From positions 124,001 to 188,000 of the forward strand of contig NZ_QNRC01000004.1 in assembly GCF_003709565.1 (NCBI RefSeq): 64,000 nt of DNA. The letters run 5' to 3'. The notes beneath the pieces are model-generated. The model was not told the DNA's origin and did no database searches. It saw only the letters and a program-made list of their open reading frames with translations. The position numbers were made by a program, and so were the translations under genes. This DNA comes from Paracoccus sigandri (GTDB taxonomy: Bacteria; Pseudomonadota; Alphaproteobacteria; Rhodobacterales; Rhodobacteraceae). The stretch's first letter is position 1. Every line of letters starts with the position of its first letter. Shown here in pieces: positions 25,459 to 35,196 of the stretch.

Positions 25459-28368
25459 TTAGCTGAGCGGGGCGGTGATGAAGGTGCGGAGCGGCAGGCC
25501 GGGCATTTTGACGTGCACATCCGCCATGTCGTAGACGATGCTGTCGCCGCGCGGGTTGGGCACGGCGCCCCAGGGATAGATGATGCGGCAGGCGGTCAGG
25601 TCCTGCGCCGCTGTGACGACAAGCGCATTGCCATCGACCCGCACGCTGGTGACCGGGACCGGGGTGGATTGCGCGTCGCCGCCGGCCGGGATGATCCAGG
25701 GCATCGCCGGATTGCTGGGCATCCGCAGGCTGCTGCCGCCGATCGTCAGCCTGACGCTGCGGCCCTCGTCCTGCAGCGTGGCGGCGGTGACCTGCGGGCC
25801 GAGGCTGTTGGCCTGGCCGGCGCGGACATTGTTGACCGCCCGGCTGAACCGATAGCCGAAGGTGTAGCTGCCCAAGAATGAATAATGCACATCGTTGAAC
25901 ACGCCCGGCAGGTCATAGGCCTCGCAGGCGTAATGCACCCATGCCGTCTCCGCGATCAGCCGCAGGTAGTTCTGGCGCACGGCGGTATAGCCACGCGCCC
26001 GGCCGCGCCGAACCGGATCCTCGCCCCGGCCGAGCATGCCGATGAAGAAGCGCGGATCGGTGGCCCCGAGGCCGATCAGATGGGCGCGCATCTCGGCAAA
26101 GACCGCCGTCAGATCCTCCCAATGGACCGCGAGGGACAACGTCCCACTGGTCAGGGCCGCGCAGTCGCTTTCGCCCTGCGCCCAGATCACGTCCTCCGGC
26201 ACGGGCTGGCCGGCGGCGATGGCCGTGGCAATCCGGTCCTTCCAGGTGATGAGCGCCGGACCGTCGCTGTCATTGGCATGATCCCACCAACAGTTCGCGC
26301 TGGCGACGCTGGAGATCGCGGTTTCTCCCGAGGCGCCGTTGATCGCGTGCGGGGTCCAGTTGACCGGCGTGGGCATCCAGTTGCCGCCGGGGCGCCACTG
26401 CATGTTGGCCATGCCGTCCAGCAGCCCGGCGACGACGCCGAGGCGATAGCCGCTGGCCATGTGCGACTGGCCGCCCAGGACGATGGAGCGATCCCGGATC
26501 GGCGATGTGGTCGATTCCACGACCGATCCGGTCAGGACGGCATAGACGATCCGGCCAGAGATTCTGATCACGCGGACCACGGTGTAGACGCCCGGCGTGC
26601 GGATCAGGGTGTTGGTGCCGCCGGTGCCGGCAAAGCCGAGGCTGGAATAGATATAGGCGTCGTTGTGGCCCAGCTCGATATTCACCTCGCCGTTCAGGGG
26701 CAGCCATCCGACATCGACACCCGCGCCCGCCTCGCCGCTGATGTAGTTCTGCCCCCGGAACGGCACGCCGACATAGATTTCGCGGGCGCTGGTGAACGTC
26801 TTGACCGATGCCTGCTCGTCGTCGTCAAGCACCGGCACCTCGTCGGCCATCCGCTTGGCGGCAAAACCCTCGACATCGACGCCGGCCGAGGAGCCGCCGG
26901 AAATGGCGCCGCCATGGACCGTCCCGTCCTGGCCGATGGCGAAGACCGGGTTGCCGGCCTCGTCCTCGATCGAGAACAGGTATTGCGCCTCGTCCCCGGT
27001 GACGAAGGACGTGTCCGGTCCGAAGGCGAGCGGGAAGCCCAGGTCGAGCATGCGGCGCAGGGCGTCGAAACCTGCCATTTGATGGCCGGCACCGTCTGCG
27101 AGCGAGAAGATATAGTCGGGATTGCTGGGTTCGCCATCGGGGACCAGCACTGCGGCACGGCCATCGGCGCGGCCCGCCACGCCCTCGATGATGTCGTCGC
27201 GCTCATCCTTGGCGGTCAGGTCCTCGGCAAGCCCGAAGATGTCGGCAGGCAGCGTCGATGCGAGCAGTCGCAGGGTCTGGGGCGATCCGGCGGTGATGCG
27301 GGCCAGGTAATAGCGGTTCGGGTCCAGTGCCTCGGCGGGCAGCGTGCCGCCGCCTGGCCTGCGGATCTGGCGCACGGTGCCATCCTCGATCTGGAGCGTG
27401 GGGTTGGGCACGGTATTGGTGCCGACCGGGCTGAACGAAACCACCGTGCCGAGCGTGTCGCCGATATGGGACTGCCCGGCGGGTCGGGTCGCCGTCATGG
27501 CATCGGCGGTGCCGGAGGTGGTCAGGCGCAACACGTCGCCGAGGTTGCTGGCGGTTTCCAGCACGGCGCGCAGCGCATCCAGCATCAGCTTCGTCGCGGA
27601 CCCGCTCTGCACACGCCACACATTCCCGCGACGGCGCAGCAGATAGGACCGGCCTGGCACCAGGAACTCCGCCGGCATCGAGCCGCCGTCCTCGGGCTGG
27701 ATAAAGCGGGCGGTGCCGTCCTGTGAGACGTTCAGCGTCGGGCTGGGATTGGTGTTCGTTTCAACGGGGATGAACTCGACCAAGGCGTTGCCGCCGATCA
27801 CCATGCCTGCGGCGACCGCATTCGCCGCCATGTCGGCCGTGATCGCGTTGCCGGTACCGTCCACGTTGATCAAGGGCGTGACGCCGACAACGTTCAGAGC
27901 CGCCGCGATGGTGGTGGCGTCGGCCTTGCCGTCGAGGATCGCGGAGATCGCCACCAGGTCATCAAACGTCGCACCGCCGGAGATGATCTTCCAGTTCGCA
28001 CCGAAGCGCTGCGCGATGTAGAACCGGCTCGCCTTGAGATAGCCGGCCGGGATGTCGCCGCCGTCCTCGCCGCGCAGGGGCCGCGCCTGATCGCCCGCGA
28101 CGAACAGCGTGACCGGGCTGCCGGTGTTGCTGGCCGAGGGGGTGAAGGAGACGGTCGAATTCGCGTTCAGGCTGGCGACAGGCGTTCCGCTTGCCATGTC
28201 GGCCGTGATCGCGTTCGCCGTGCCGCCGATATTGGTGAGCGGGATGACCCCGAGCCGGTTGAGCGTGGTGACCACATCATCCACGTCGCCCCACAGAGCG
28301 CGGACATCGGACTTGGCGACCGGGGAGCCGTTGACATAGGTGCTGTTCGCTTCGGACTGAAAGCTCAT
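25459..28368 (-). CDS. Tail fibre with a SASA/SGNH-type esterase domain
   Basis: 969 residues. The N-terminal third contains three diverged repeats of about 90 residues (starting near 42, 168 and 280, each with an NAITADMA-like start and an EDGG..PA middle). A central linker follows, then a sialate O-acetylesterase-like SGNH domain: GGQSHM (about 633, nucleophile serine), WAQGESD (about 728) and the Asp-His pair in NDVHYS (about 826). The C-terminal about 120 residues look like beta-rich binding modules. It likely strips acetyl groups from surface polysaccharide during adsorption. Confidence 0.85.
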   Translation of the reverse strand: MSFQSEANSTYVNGSPVAKSDVRALWGDVDDVVTTLNRLGVIPLTNIGGTANAITADMASGTPVASLNANSTVSFTPSASNTGSPVTLFVAGDQARPLRGEDGGDIPAGYLKASRFYIAQRFGANWKIISGGATFDDLVAISAILDGKADATTIAAALNVVGVTPLINVDGTGNAITADMAANAVAAGMVIGGNALVEFIPVETNTNPSPTLNVSQDGTARFIQPEDGGSMPAEFLVPGRSYLLRRRGNVWRVQSGSATKLMLDALRAVLETASNLGDVLRLTTSGTADAMTATRPAGQSHIGDTLGTVVSFSPVGTNTVPNPTLQIEDGTVRQIRRPGGGTLPAEALDPNRYYLARITAGSPQTLRLLASTLPADIFGLAEDLTAKDERDDIIEGVAGRADGRAAVLVPDGEPSNPDYIFSLADGAGHQMAGFDALRRMLDLGFPLAFGPDTSFVTGDEAQYLFSIEDEAGNPVFAIGQDGTVHGGAISGGSSAGVDVEGFAAKRMADEVPVLDDDEQASVKTFTSAREIYVGVPFRGQNYISGEAGAGVDVGWLPLNGEVNIELGHNDAYIYSSLGFAGTGGTNTLIRTPGVYTVVRVIRISGRIVYAVLTGSVVESTTSPIRDRSIVLGGQSHMASGYRLGVVAGLLDGMANMQWRPGGNWMPTPVNWTPHAINGASGETAISSVASANCWWDHANDSDGPALITWKDRIATAIAAGQPVPEDVIWAQGESDCAALTSGTLSLAVHWEDLTAVFAEMRAHLIGLGATDPRFFIGMLGRGEDPVRRGRARGYTAVRQNYLRLIAETAWVHYACEAYDLPGVFNDVHYSFLGSYTFGYRFSRAVNNVRAGQANSLGPQVTAATLQDEGRSVRLTIGGSSLRMPSNPAMPWIIPAGGDAQSTPVPVTSVRVDGNALVVTAAQDLTACRIIYPWGAVPNPRGDSIVYDMADVHVKMPGLPLRTFITAPLS

Positions 28369-28381
28369 GGTGCCTCACACG

Positions 28382-28405
28382 AAAAAAGCGGCCCCGAGGG
28401 ACCGC
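28382..28405 (-). terminator. Intrinsic terminator-like hairpin between hub and fibre genes
   Basis: On the minus strand GCGGTCCC-TC-GGGGCCGC (one wobble pair) is followed by six T residues, about 14 bp before the fibre start. Confidence 0.6.
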
Positions 28406-28430
28406 AGCAGGTTGGTGATGTCGGGCCGGA

Positions 28431-30473
28431 TCAGGCCGGATAGTTGCCGACCACGACCGGGTCGGATGGGATTTCGCTGTGGTTCTCGGACTGCAGCCAG
28501 AAGCGCGCCCCAGCGCCGGGGATTGGCGCCGTCATCGTCACGTCGGACGATGTGTCGTAGGACCACTTGATGAAGGTGGCCTGACCCCAGTTGCCGCCCG
28601 CCGGGGCGCGGTAGAGGCCGGTGCGGAAATAGTTCGCGCCGAGATCGGGCATGAACACAACTGTCAGCGTGCCGCCGGCCACGCCGTCCTCCGAAACCAC
28701 GACCGGTGCCGCGGGCGGGTTGTTGTTGGCCACCACATCGATGTCCTGGACCTCGACCGGCGTGGACTGAAGGATATATTCCCCGTCGCGCAGCAGGCCG
28801 ATGAAGGTCCTGATGTCGTAATCGACGCGATCCCCGAGTGGCTGGGTTCGGAACATGTACTGCCCTGCCGGCGAGGTCTCGCGCACCATGTTCGTCCAGG
28901 GGCCGTTCGGCCGGCTGGAGCTGCGCCGGAACTGGGCGAAGATCTGATATCCGGCCTGCGACACGAGCGTGCCGGTGATCCGGATGTAGGGCACGCCATC
29001 GTTCGTCACGACCGTGACGCTGGTGATCGGCGTATTCAGTTCCGCCGGCGTGCGGTCGATCTCCTCCGGCACCGCAGGCGGGCTGCCTTCCTCGGCAGCC
29101 GTCCAATTGAACGATGCCGGATCCGCCTCGATCAGATCGACGGTCACGTTGGTGCCGTCCCAGCCGAAGCTGTCGATCCAGAACGGCGTGTTGACCAGCC
29201 CGAGCCGCGGGATGTTGACGGCGCAGACCCGCTCGCCCATCAGCCGCAGGCCCGAGCTGCGCAGCTTGAACGTCATGCGCCGGGCCGGGTTCATCACCGC
29301 CAGCATCTGCTTGCAGACGTGCCGCGCTTGGCCGTGATGCTGGACCGCCAGCAGATCGACGCCCTTCGGTTCGCCCTCGCCCCAGCGAGCAATGGCCGCA
29401 TCATCGTCCCAAGGATCGGCCGTGCTTTCCTGCCATTCGACCTCGGGCGCGACATAGGACGGCACCAGCGTCGTGACCCGGCTGATCCGCTCGGTGCCGG
29501 CGCTATAGTCCATCTCGACGATGTGGCGCTCCTCGATCGTCACTGTCGGCGGCACCCAGACCCCGGCCTGGATCGCCAGCTTGCCCTCGGGAGTGATCCA
29601 CGCCCTGCCACCCATGGCGTCCAGCAGCTTCTGAGCCGTGTCCTTCAGGCCGTCCGACAGCGCATAGCTGATCCCGGCCTGATAGCGCGGGCGCGTGCCG
29701 CCGGCCGTCGGTACCGTTTCGGTGCATGCCGCCGTGGCGGCGGTCAGCGACGGCAGGTCGAGGTCTGCCCCGGTCAATGCGCCATAGGTCGGGTTGGTCA
29801 GCACGTCTCCCAGCAGCACGGCCGCGGCCCGGACCTGCGACCAGCTTTCCGAGATCGGCCGCCATTGCGGCGCGCCGCTGATCAGCGCCGAAACCTCGGG
29901 CTCGCCGCCGGGATAGACATCGCCGATATCCTCGCCGCCCACAGCGTCGAAGGTCGCCAGGATGCAGCCGACCCCGCGGAGGCGATGGTTGGCTGTCCAC
30001 TGGTCCGGGAAGGCCGATTGCAGCGCCGGGAAGGCGCCGCCATCCCACTGGTCGCCCTGGATGCCGCGCCGGAAACGAAGGCGGATGTTGCCCTTGTTCC
30101 AGGGCTCTGTGGTGACGAAGCCGTCCACATCCACCTCGACGGGTTCACCATCGAGATACCACTGGTGGACATCCTGCATCCCGCCCTCGGCCACCGCGAT
30201 CAGCTTGAACAGTCGCCGCGCGCCGCCGACATGCGTCCAGTCCCAGAACATGACCGCGCCGCTGGCCCGGACCCGGCCCAGATGGCGGACCCGCTGCGCC
30301 GCGCTGGAACGCAGTTCCGTGGCGATTTCCTGCGGTCGCGGCCCCTTGGGCGCGGTCAGCTTGGCCAGCGCGAGATTCAGCGCGACCGACGCGGCGGTCT
30401 TGAGCGCGAACGCCGCCGCCGCCCCCTTGGCGCCGGTCCAGACGGCTGCGAGCCACGCACCTACTTGCGGCAT
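28431..30473 (-). CDS. Phage tail hub / tip protein (J-like)
   Basis: 680 residues. A hydrophobic alanine-rich N-terminus (TGAKGAAAAFALKTAASVALNLALA) is typical for tail tip proteins. The middle has the hub pattern with YLDGEPVEVDVDGFV and a phage-tail beta region, and the C-terminus contains fibronectin-III-like strands. It begins at a TGATG junction with the peptidase-like gene and lies just before the fibre, the position of lambda J or GTA gp15. It probably forms the central tip to which fibres attach. Confidence 0.82.
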   Translation of the reverse strand: MPQVGAWLAAVWTGAKGAAAAFALKTAASVALNLALAKLTAPKGPRPQEIATELRSSAAQRVRHLGRVRASGAVMFWDWTHVGGARRLFKLIAVAEGGMQDVHQWYLDGEPVEVDVDGFVTTEPWNKGNIRLRFRRGIQGDQWDGGAFPALQSAFPDQWTANHRLRGVGCILATFDAVGGEDIGDVYPGGEPEVSALISGAPQWRPISESWSQVRAAAVLLGDVLTNPTYGALTGADLDLPSLTAATAACTETVPTAGGTRPRYQAGISYALSDGLKDTAQKLLDAMGGRAWITPEGKLAIQAGVWVPPTVTIEERHIVEMDYSAGTERISRVTTLVPSYVAPEVEWQESTADPWDDDAAIARWGEGEPKGVDLLAVQHHGQARHVCKQMLAVMNPARRMTFKLRSSGLRLMGERVCAVNIPRLGLVNTPFWIDSFGWDGTNVTVDLIEADPASFNWTAAEEGSPPAVPEEIDRTPAELNTPITSVTVVTNDGVPYIRITGTLVSQAGYQIFAQFRRSSSRPNGPWTNMVRETSPAGQYMFRTQPLGDRVDYDIRTFIGLLRDGEYILQSTPVEVQDIDVVANNNPPAAPVVVSEDGVAGGTLTVVFMPDLGANYFRTGLYRAPAGGNWGQATFIKWSYDTSSDVTMTAPIPGAGARFWLQSENHSEIPSDPVVVGNYPA

Positions 30474-30853
30474 CAGTCACCCCAGATTGCAATTGCGGCG
30501 CGACTGGTCATCCCGATGCCGCGCGGGGTCCGGAACAGCCAGTGCGCCCCGGACCAGATCGCCGCCACCTGGCGGCCGTTGATTTCGATCACGCCGATAT
30601 CGCCCTCGGCCGGAGCATCCTTCCGCCGCAGCGGGATCTCCGGGCCGACTGTGGCCAGCAGGCCCGCCCGGGTCAGCGCCAGCGCGCCGGCCTCGTCGTG
30701 GTAGCGCCCGCGATACCGGGCGGCCGGGTCCACACCCCAGCGGATCAGGCACCAGTCCGCGGCCCAGATCGTGCAATCCTGGACGCCCCAGCACCACGGC
30801 AGGGCGGCGGTGCGCTGGACATAAGCGCCCAGGTCAGGCGTCGTCATCGGCAT
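30473..30853 (-). CDS. Tail-assembly cysteine-peptidase-like protein (DUF6950 type)
   Basis: 126 residues. WCWGVQDCTIWAADW near residue 22 holds a cysteine in an NlpC/P60-like context and a later WSGAHWLF supplies a possible catalytic histidine. In related phages and in GTAs the gene between the DUF2163-like protein and the hub encodes a cell-wall peptidase. Overlaps the hub start by TGATG and the small upstream gene by 20 bp. Confidence 0.68.
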   Translation of the reverse strand: MPMTTPDLGAYVQRTAALPWCWGVQDCTIWAADWCLIRWGVDPAARYRGRYHDEAGALALTRAGLLATVGPEIPLRRKDAPAEGDIGVIEINGRQVAAIWSGAHWLFRTPRGIGMTSRAAIAIWGD

Positions 30854-30983
30854 TTCGGTCGGCAGGGGCTTCCTTGCCTTGCTCCTGCAGCTTGCGCTCC
30901 AGCTGCGGCAGGCTCAGCCGATAGCGGGCATCGAGCCATGCGATCTGCTCCGCCGTGAAGGGCGGTTCCGGTTTCTCGCTCAT
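30834..30983 (-). CDS. Very small tail-operon protein
   Basis: 49 residues, overlapping its neighbours by 4 and 20 bp. It is helical and highly charged (AEQIAWLDARYRLSLPQLERKLQEQ). The tight packing and sensible start support it as a real gene; the function is unknown. Confidence 0.55.
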   Translation of the reverse strand: MSEKPEPPFTAEQIAWLDARYRLSLPQLERKLQEQGKEAPADRNADDDA

Positions 30984-31546
30984 CCGATCAGCCACCCCTT
31001 GATCTTCTTGCCGACCAGCGTCGGGGCGTATTCGCAGCCACGATCGCCCGGATGCCGGCGCTGCTGGTCGCGGTCGGTGTATTCGCCGAGCGGCGTATAA
31101 TTGCGGTAGGCCGCGATGGTCTCGGACCGGATGCGGATCAAGCGTCTGGTATTGCTCTGGTGCGGGTCGGCCGTCATGATCCGACCCACGTGCATGACGA
31201 TGGCGTCGCTCGGGAAACCCCGGACGGTCCACAACTGCCGCACCAGCTTGCCGTGCCACACAGCTGGATTGTTCAGCGCTTGGTATTCCAGCGCCTCGCC
31301 CTCGCGATTGCCGACGTTCCAGACCGTGTAATAGGCCGGGTTGGCATCGAATGGGCCTCCGGACAGGGTCAGCGGGTCGGCCGAGATCCAGCCATGCGAC
31401 GGCGCCCAGACCTGCCCTGCGGCGGTGATCGGCGTGTTGCCCTCGTTCAGCCAGTATTCGTCGGCGCCGAAGTTGAGGTGGAACAGCCGGACCAGCGGCA
31501 CGACCTCGGGGTCAGCCGCCAGAAAGGCCGAAAGCTCGGGGGTCAT
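30980..31546 (-). CDS. Distal tail protein, DUF2163/BR0599-like
   Basis: 188 residues. A beta-rich N-terminus with the YTVWNVGNREGEALEYQALNN region leads to a C-terminal TDRDQQRRHPGDRGCEYAPTL segment, which is characteristic of the last part of DUF2163-type tail proteins. In Rhodobacter GTA the equivalent (gp13) lies in the same order between the distal tail protein and the peptidase. Overlaps both neighbours by ATGA-type junctions. Confidence 0.68.
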   Translation of the reverse strand: MTPELSAFLAADPEVVPLVRLFHLNFGADEYWLNEGNTPITAAGQVWAPSHGWISADPLTLSGGPFDANPAYYTVWNVGNREGEALEYQALNNPAVWHGKLVRQLWTVRGFPSDAIVMHVGRIMTADPHQSNTRRLIRIRSETIAAYRNYTPLGEYTDRDQQRRHPGDRGCEYAPTLVGKKIKGWLIG

Positions 31547-32229
31547 CGGTCAAATGCCTCGACGAAGGACAGGGTGATGCTGGCGCCCCATTTCAGGAAC
31601 TCGCGGGTCCTCTGGCCCTGCATATCGTCGACGAACCGCCCGTAGAAATGCGGCGGATCGGTCTGCAGCGCGGTGCCGGAGGGGATCGCCTGACGCGCCG
31701 ACGGCTCGAAACGGATCTGGCCGTTCGGGACGTTGCGGCCGACGACGCGATAGAGGAATCCGTTGACGCTGAACATGTCGCCGATCCGCAGGTGCGGGAT
31801 CGCCGGCGGCCCGGCCAGATCGACCTGCAGGATGTTGCCGCCCTCGGCCACGGCTGTCGTGGTGACGATCGGCGCGGTGCCCATGGACGGGTCCGCGAAG
31901 CCCGTCCCGTCGGTGAACCAGGTCCCGTCGGTGAACGGATACTGGACCGGGCTGACGCCGGGGCCGTACTTGTAGGGGTCGCAGATGCAGAGATCCGCGA
32001 CGTTGTAGCGGCCACGCATCCGCGAAACCTTGGCCTCCAGCTCCTTCAGACGCTGGCCGCTGAACTCGCGCGGGATGGTGATGTCCACGCGCCAGACGCC
32101 GATATCCGGGCTGATGATCTGCGGCACGCCATGCAGGTTTGCGCCCGCCTCGCGCGAGGTCCACTGGATGAAATAGCTGACATCCAGCGGCCGCATCAGG
32201 CTGCAAGGCCAGTCGATCAGTTCTGGCAT
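31543..32229 (-). CDS. Distal tail protein (Dit/gp12-like position)
   Basis: 228 residues; beta-rich, with SVNGFLYRVVGRNVP and a C-terminal ITLSFVEAFDR strand, the kind of ending seen in distal tail and DUF2460-like proteins. It is encoded directly after the tape measure gene (3 bp gap). Its assignment rests mainly on gene order. Confidence 0.58.
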   Translation of the reverse strand: MPELIDWPCSLMRPLDVSYFIQWTSREAGANLHGVPQIISPDIGVWRVDITIPREFSGQRLKELEAKVSRMRGRYNVADLCICDPYKYGPGVSPVQYPFTDGTWFTDGTGFADPSMGTAPIVTTTAVAEGGNILQVDLAGPPAIPHLRIGDMFSVNGFLYRVVGRNVPNGQIRFEPSARQAIPSGTALQTDPPHFYGRFVDDMQGQRTREFLKWGASITLSFVEAFDR

Positions 32230-32232
32230 GGA

Positions 32233-35196
32233 TCACCCGTACCGCTCGTTGAATTCGGGCATCGTCTTCCGCAACAGGGGCAGGAAATTCCTCTCGTATT
32301 CCTGACGGGCGGCGGCGAAGGTCATCGCCAGTTCGTCCTGGGTCACGCCGGGGGCGATGCTGATGTTCGGGGCGAAGGAAACACTGCTGCCGCCGCGCTG
32401 GCCCTTGGTATGATCCGTGACGGTCTCATTGGGATGCATGAGGGCGAGGAAGCCGCCCTTGCCGTCCAGCCCGCCGGATCGAGGGCCATTGCCTGTTCTG
32501 CCGCCGCCGTCGAAGCTCGGGATCGCGTTGAGGCCGGCGCCGCGAAGAGCGCCGGTCAGCGCATCGCCACCGCCCGCCAAGCGCAGCCCGAACATGCCGA
32601 AGGCACCACTGCCGAACTGGCTGAGCAGCGCGTTCCTGATGCCGCTTCGCATCAGGTCTGCCGCGATCTGCTTGAAGACCTGCGCCAGGCCGTCGCGCAA
32701 GCTCTCGCCCGCAACCAGAGCGCCGGCAAAGGCGTCGGCTATGCCATCGACGGCCTGTTCGAATTGCTGCTGGGCGATTTCTGCGCGTTCCAGTTCGGCG
32801 GTCAGACGGCCCACGGCGGCGGCCTGTTCTTCGATCTGCCTGTTCAGGGCAGCATCCACTGTGATGCCGCGCTTCTTGGCCTCGTCCAGCATCGCCCATT
32901 CGGCGCGGGCGCGCGCGACCTCCTCGGCGGATTTGCCAACCAGGGTGATCTCGCGCTCCAGGTTCAGCAGATCCTGCTCGACCGCCTCGAAGAAGGGGCG
33001 ATCCTCGCGGCCAGACCGGCCGCGACCACCGGCACTTGATCGACCCGTGCCGCTCCCGGTTCTGCCCCCGCTACGGCCTTCGGCCGATCTGCGCGCATCG
33101 GCGGCGGCCTGCTCGATGGCCAGCTGCTCGGCCTGCTCGCGGGTCAGGGCCGCGCCGGCTTTCGCGGCGTCCTGCATGATCCGTTCGGTGCGCTTCTCGA
33201 TATCGAGGCGCTCGCGCGACAGTTCGTTCTGGCGGCGCAGCTCGGCAATATGGGCCTCGGTGACGGCGCCCTGCTGTTCCAGTGATGTGTCGCCGCCGCC
33301 GGCAGATCCGCCCCCGACAACCGACAGAGCCGCCATTGAGGCCCCCGCCATGATCGCGCTCATGCGAAGGTCGTTCAGTGCGCCGATGGCTGCCATAACC
33401 TTGGAAATGAACGGTCCGAAGTCGGGATTGGCCATCTCGATGGCTTGCAGCGCAGCCTTGGTGTCCTCGGCGCTGCGTTGGCCATCCTCGAAATCGCGGA
33501 TCAGATCGGCAATCTCTTTCTGGATCGAGTCCGTGACGCCGGTCAGATTGGCCAGCGTCTCCATCTGGCCTCGCAACTCGGCAACGGCTGCAATGGCACC
33601 GTCGAGCCCTGGAATATCCCCCAGCACGGCCAGCGCGGTCTCAGCCGCCTGCGCGACGGGTGCGATTTCGCGCAACTGCGTGATCAGATCGCGAACCGTG
33701 TCGTTGGCGGCGCGGCCGTCAACAGCGGCAAGACGGGACGAGAACTCCGCAACCGAAATCGCTCCGCGCTGGTATTCCTTGGTCAGATCGGCAACTTCCC
33801 TGGCGATCTTCCCCGACTCGCCGCTGAAGATGCGCCCGGCCTGCAATTCCAGGTTGGCGACAACCTTGCCGATCTCGCTGCTGTCGCCCATCAGCCAGGA
33901 CGCGAAACTGCCGCCGTCGCCCTTCAGCGATTTCAGCCCCTGTCGGAGCCGTTCGATCCGCGCGATCTGTTCTTCCGTGCCGATCCCATCGACGGCCTCG
34001 GCAACATCCTCCAGCGCCTCGGCCGCACCGGGCGCGTAGAAGCCCATATCCTGCAATTCCTGACGCAGATCCTTGCTGCGCTGCTCGGCCTCGCGGGCGC
34101 GATCCGAATAGAGCAGGACACCCCCGGCAAGCAGTCCGCCGAAAATCATGCCAAGCGGGCCAGCGGCTGCGGACAGGCCGCTGATGGCCGCGGTGACGCT
34201 GCCGAGCGAGGTTGCCGCGCGAAGCGCCGCCGCAAACTGGACCAGCGCTCCGGTGGCGGTGCCGAGCCGGGCGACCATCCCGATGATTGAGCGGCCCAGC
34301 ATCCCCGCCGCCAGGACGGCGGCAAGCTTCAGGCCGGCATCGGCCGCCGTGTCGAAATTGTCGGCAATCATCGTCAGCGCTTCGGCGATGCGGCCCGACA
34401 TCCCGACAGCCTCGTCGCCACGCCCGACATATTCCAGCAGCGCGTTGTTCAGGAGCATGAAGCCGTCCTGGATCGTGGCTGGCATTTCCCCAGCCTCGCG
34501 GCGCAGCTTTTCCATCTCCGACGTGATACCGAGCATCTCCTGGCGCCCGATCCGTCCCTCAGATCCGAGTTTGCGCAGCTCCATGGTGGTGACGCCCATC
34601 GACTCGGCCAGCGCCTGAGAAACTCTGCCGCCACTGGCGATCACCGTATTGAGGTTGTCGCCCTGCAAACTGCCCAGCGCCATCGCCTTCGACAGCGCGT
34701 CCATGACACGAGCAGCAACTTCCCCCTTGGCCCCCGACACGACAAGGGCATTGTTCAGGCTTTCCACGAAATCCAGCTGCCGATCGGTCGATACTCCCAA
34801 TTCGGTCATCGTGGTTGAAAATGCCAGATATCCCTCAGCGGTCTGATTGAGGTCGGAATATGTGCGCCGCGCCATTTCGCTTACCCGCCGCATGACTTGC
34901 TCGCCTTTTTCCATGCTGCCGGCCGCGATGTTCACGCGACTGGTCAGGTCGGTCCATGCGCCAGTCATCTGGATCAGTTGTCGCACGCCCAGAGCGCCGA
35001 GAGCCCCGCCCGCGAAACCGACTGCGAAGTTCCTGATGGCATTGCCTACGCGCGCCGCCGCTTGCTCTGCCCTCGTCGCCTGCGCGACGATCTGATCGGT
35101 GCTGCGCTTGGACTCGCTGCTCATACGGCGCATACCTTCGCGATAGCGACGGTCGTCCAGTTCATAAAGGACCCGCAGGCGGTCAACGGGATCCAT
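32233..35196 (-). CDS. Tail tape measure protein
   Basis: 987 residues. It has an N-terminal coiled coil, then the tape-measure domain (about 70-250: GAWTDLTSRVNIAAGSM, TMTELGVS, SGGRVSQALAESMG, ATIQDGFMLLNNALLEYVG), a hydrophobic patch near 290-370, long helical segments and a Gly/Ser-rich linker near 710. The C-terminal end is glycine-rich with FEQAVDGIADAFAGALVAGESLRDGL. The length should set the tail at very roughly 150 nm by the usual 1.5 Å per residue rule. This is the clearest evidence for a siphovirus. Confidence 0.93.
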   Translation of the reverse strand: MDPVDRLRVLYELDDRRYREGMRRMSSESKRSTDQIVAQATRAEQAAARVGNAIRNFAVGFAGGALGALGVRQLIQMTGAWTDLTSRVNIAAGSMEKGEQVMRRVSEMARRTYSDLNQTAEGYLAFSTTMTELGVSTDRQLDFVESLNNALVVSGAKGEVAARVMDALSKAMALGSLQGDNLNTVIASGGRVSQALAESMGVTTMELRKLGSEGRIGRQEMLGITSEMEKLRREAGEMPATIQDGFMLLNNALLEYVGRGDEAVGMSGRIAEALTMIADNFDTAADAGLKLAAVLAAGMLGRSIIGMVARLGTATGALVQFAAALRAATSLGSVTAAISGLSAAAGPLGMIFGGLLAGGVLLYSDRAREAEQRSKDLRQELQDMGFYAPGAAEALEDVAEAVDGIGTEEQIARIERLRQGLKSLKGDGGSFASWLMGDSSEIGKVVANLELQAGRIFSGESGKIAREVADLTKEYQRGAISVAEFSSRLAAVDGRAANDTVRDLITQLREIAPVAQAAETALAVLGDIPGLDGAIAAVAELRGQMETLANLTGVTDSIQKEIADLIRDFEDGQRSAEDTKAALQAIEMANPDFGPFISKVMAAIGALNDLRMSAIMAGASMAALSVVGGGSAGGGDTSLEQQGAVTEAHIAELRRQNELSRERLDIEKRTERIMQDAAKAGAALTREQAEQLAIEQAAADARRSAEGRSGGRTGSGTGRSSAGGRGRSGREDRPFFEAVEQDLLNLEREITLVGKSAEEVARARAEWAMLDEAKKRGITVDAALNRQIEEQAAAVGRLTAELERAEIAQQQFEQAVDGIADAFAGALVAGESLRDGLAQVFKQIAADLMRSGIRNALLSQFGSGAFGMFGLRLAGGGDALTGALRGAGLNAIPSFDGGGRTGNGPRSGGLDGKGGFLALMHPNETVTDHTKGQRGGSSVSFAPNISIAPGVTQDELAMTFAAARQEYERNFLPLLRKTMPEFNERYG

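Noticed and set aside
25885..27726. Plus-strand frame of 613 codons across the tail fibre
   Set aside because: Shadow of the fibre gene; the minus strand carries SGNH motifs.
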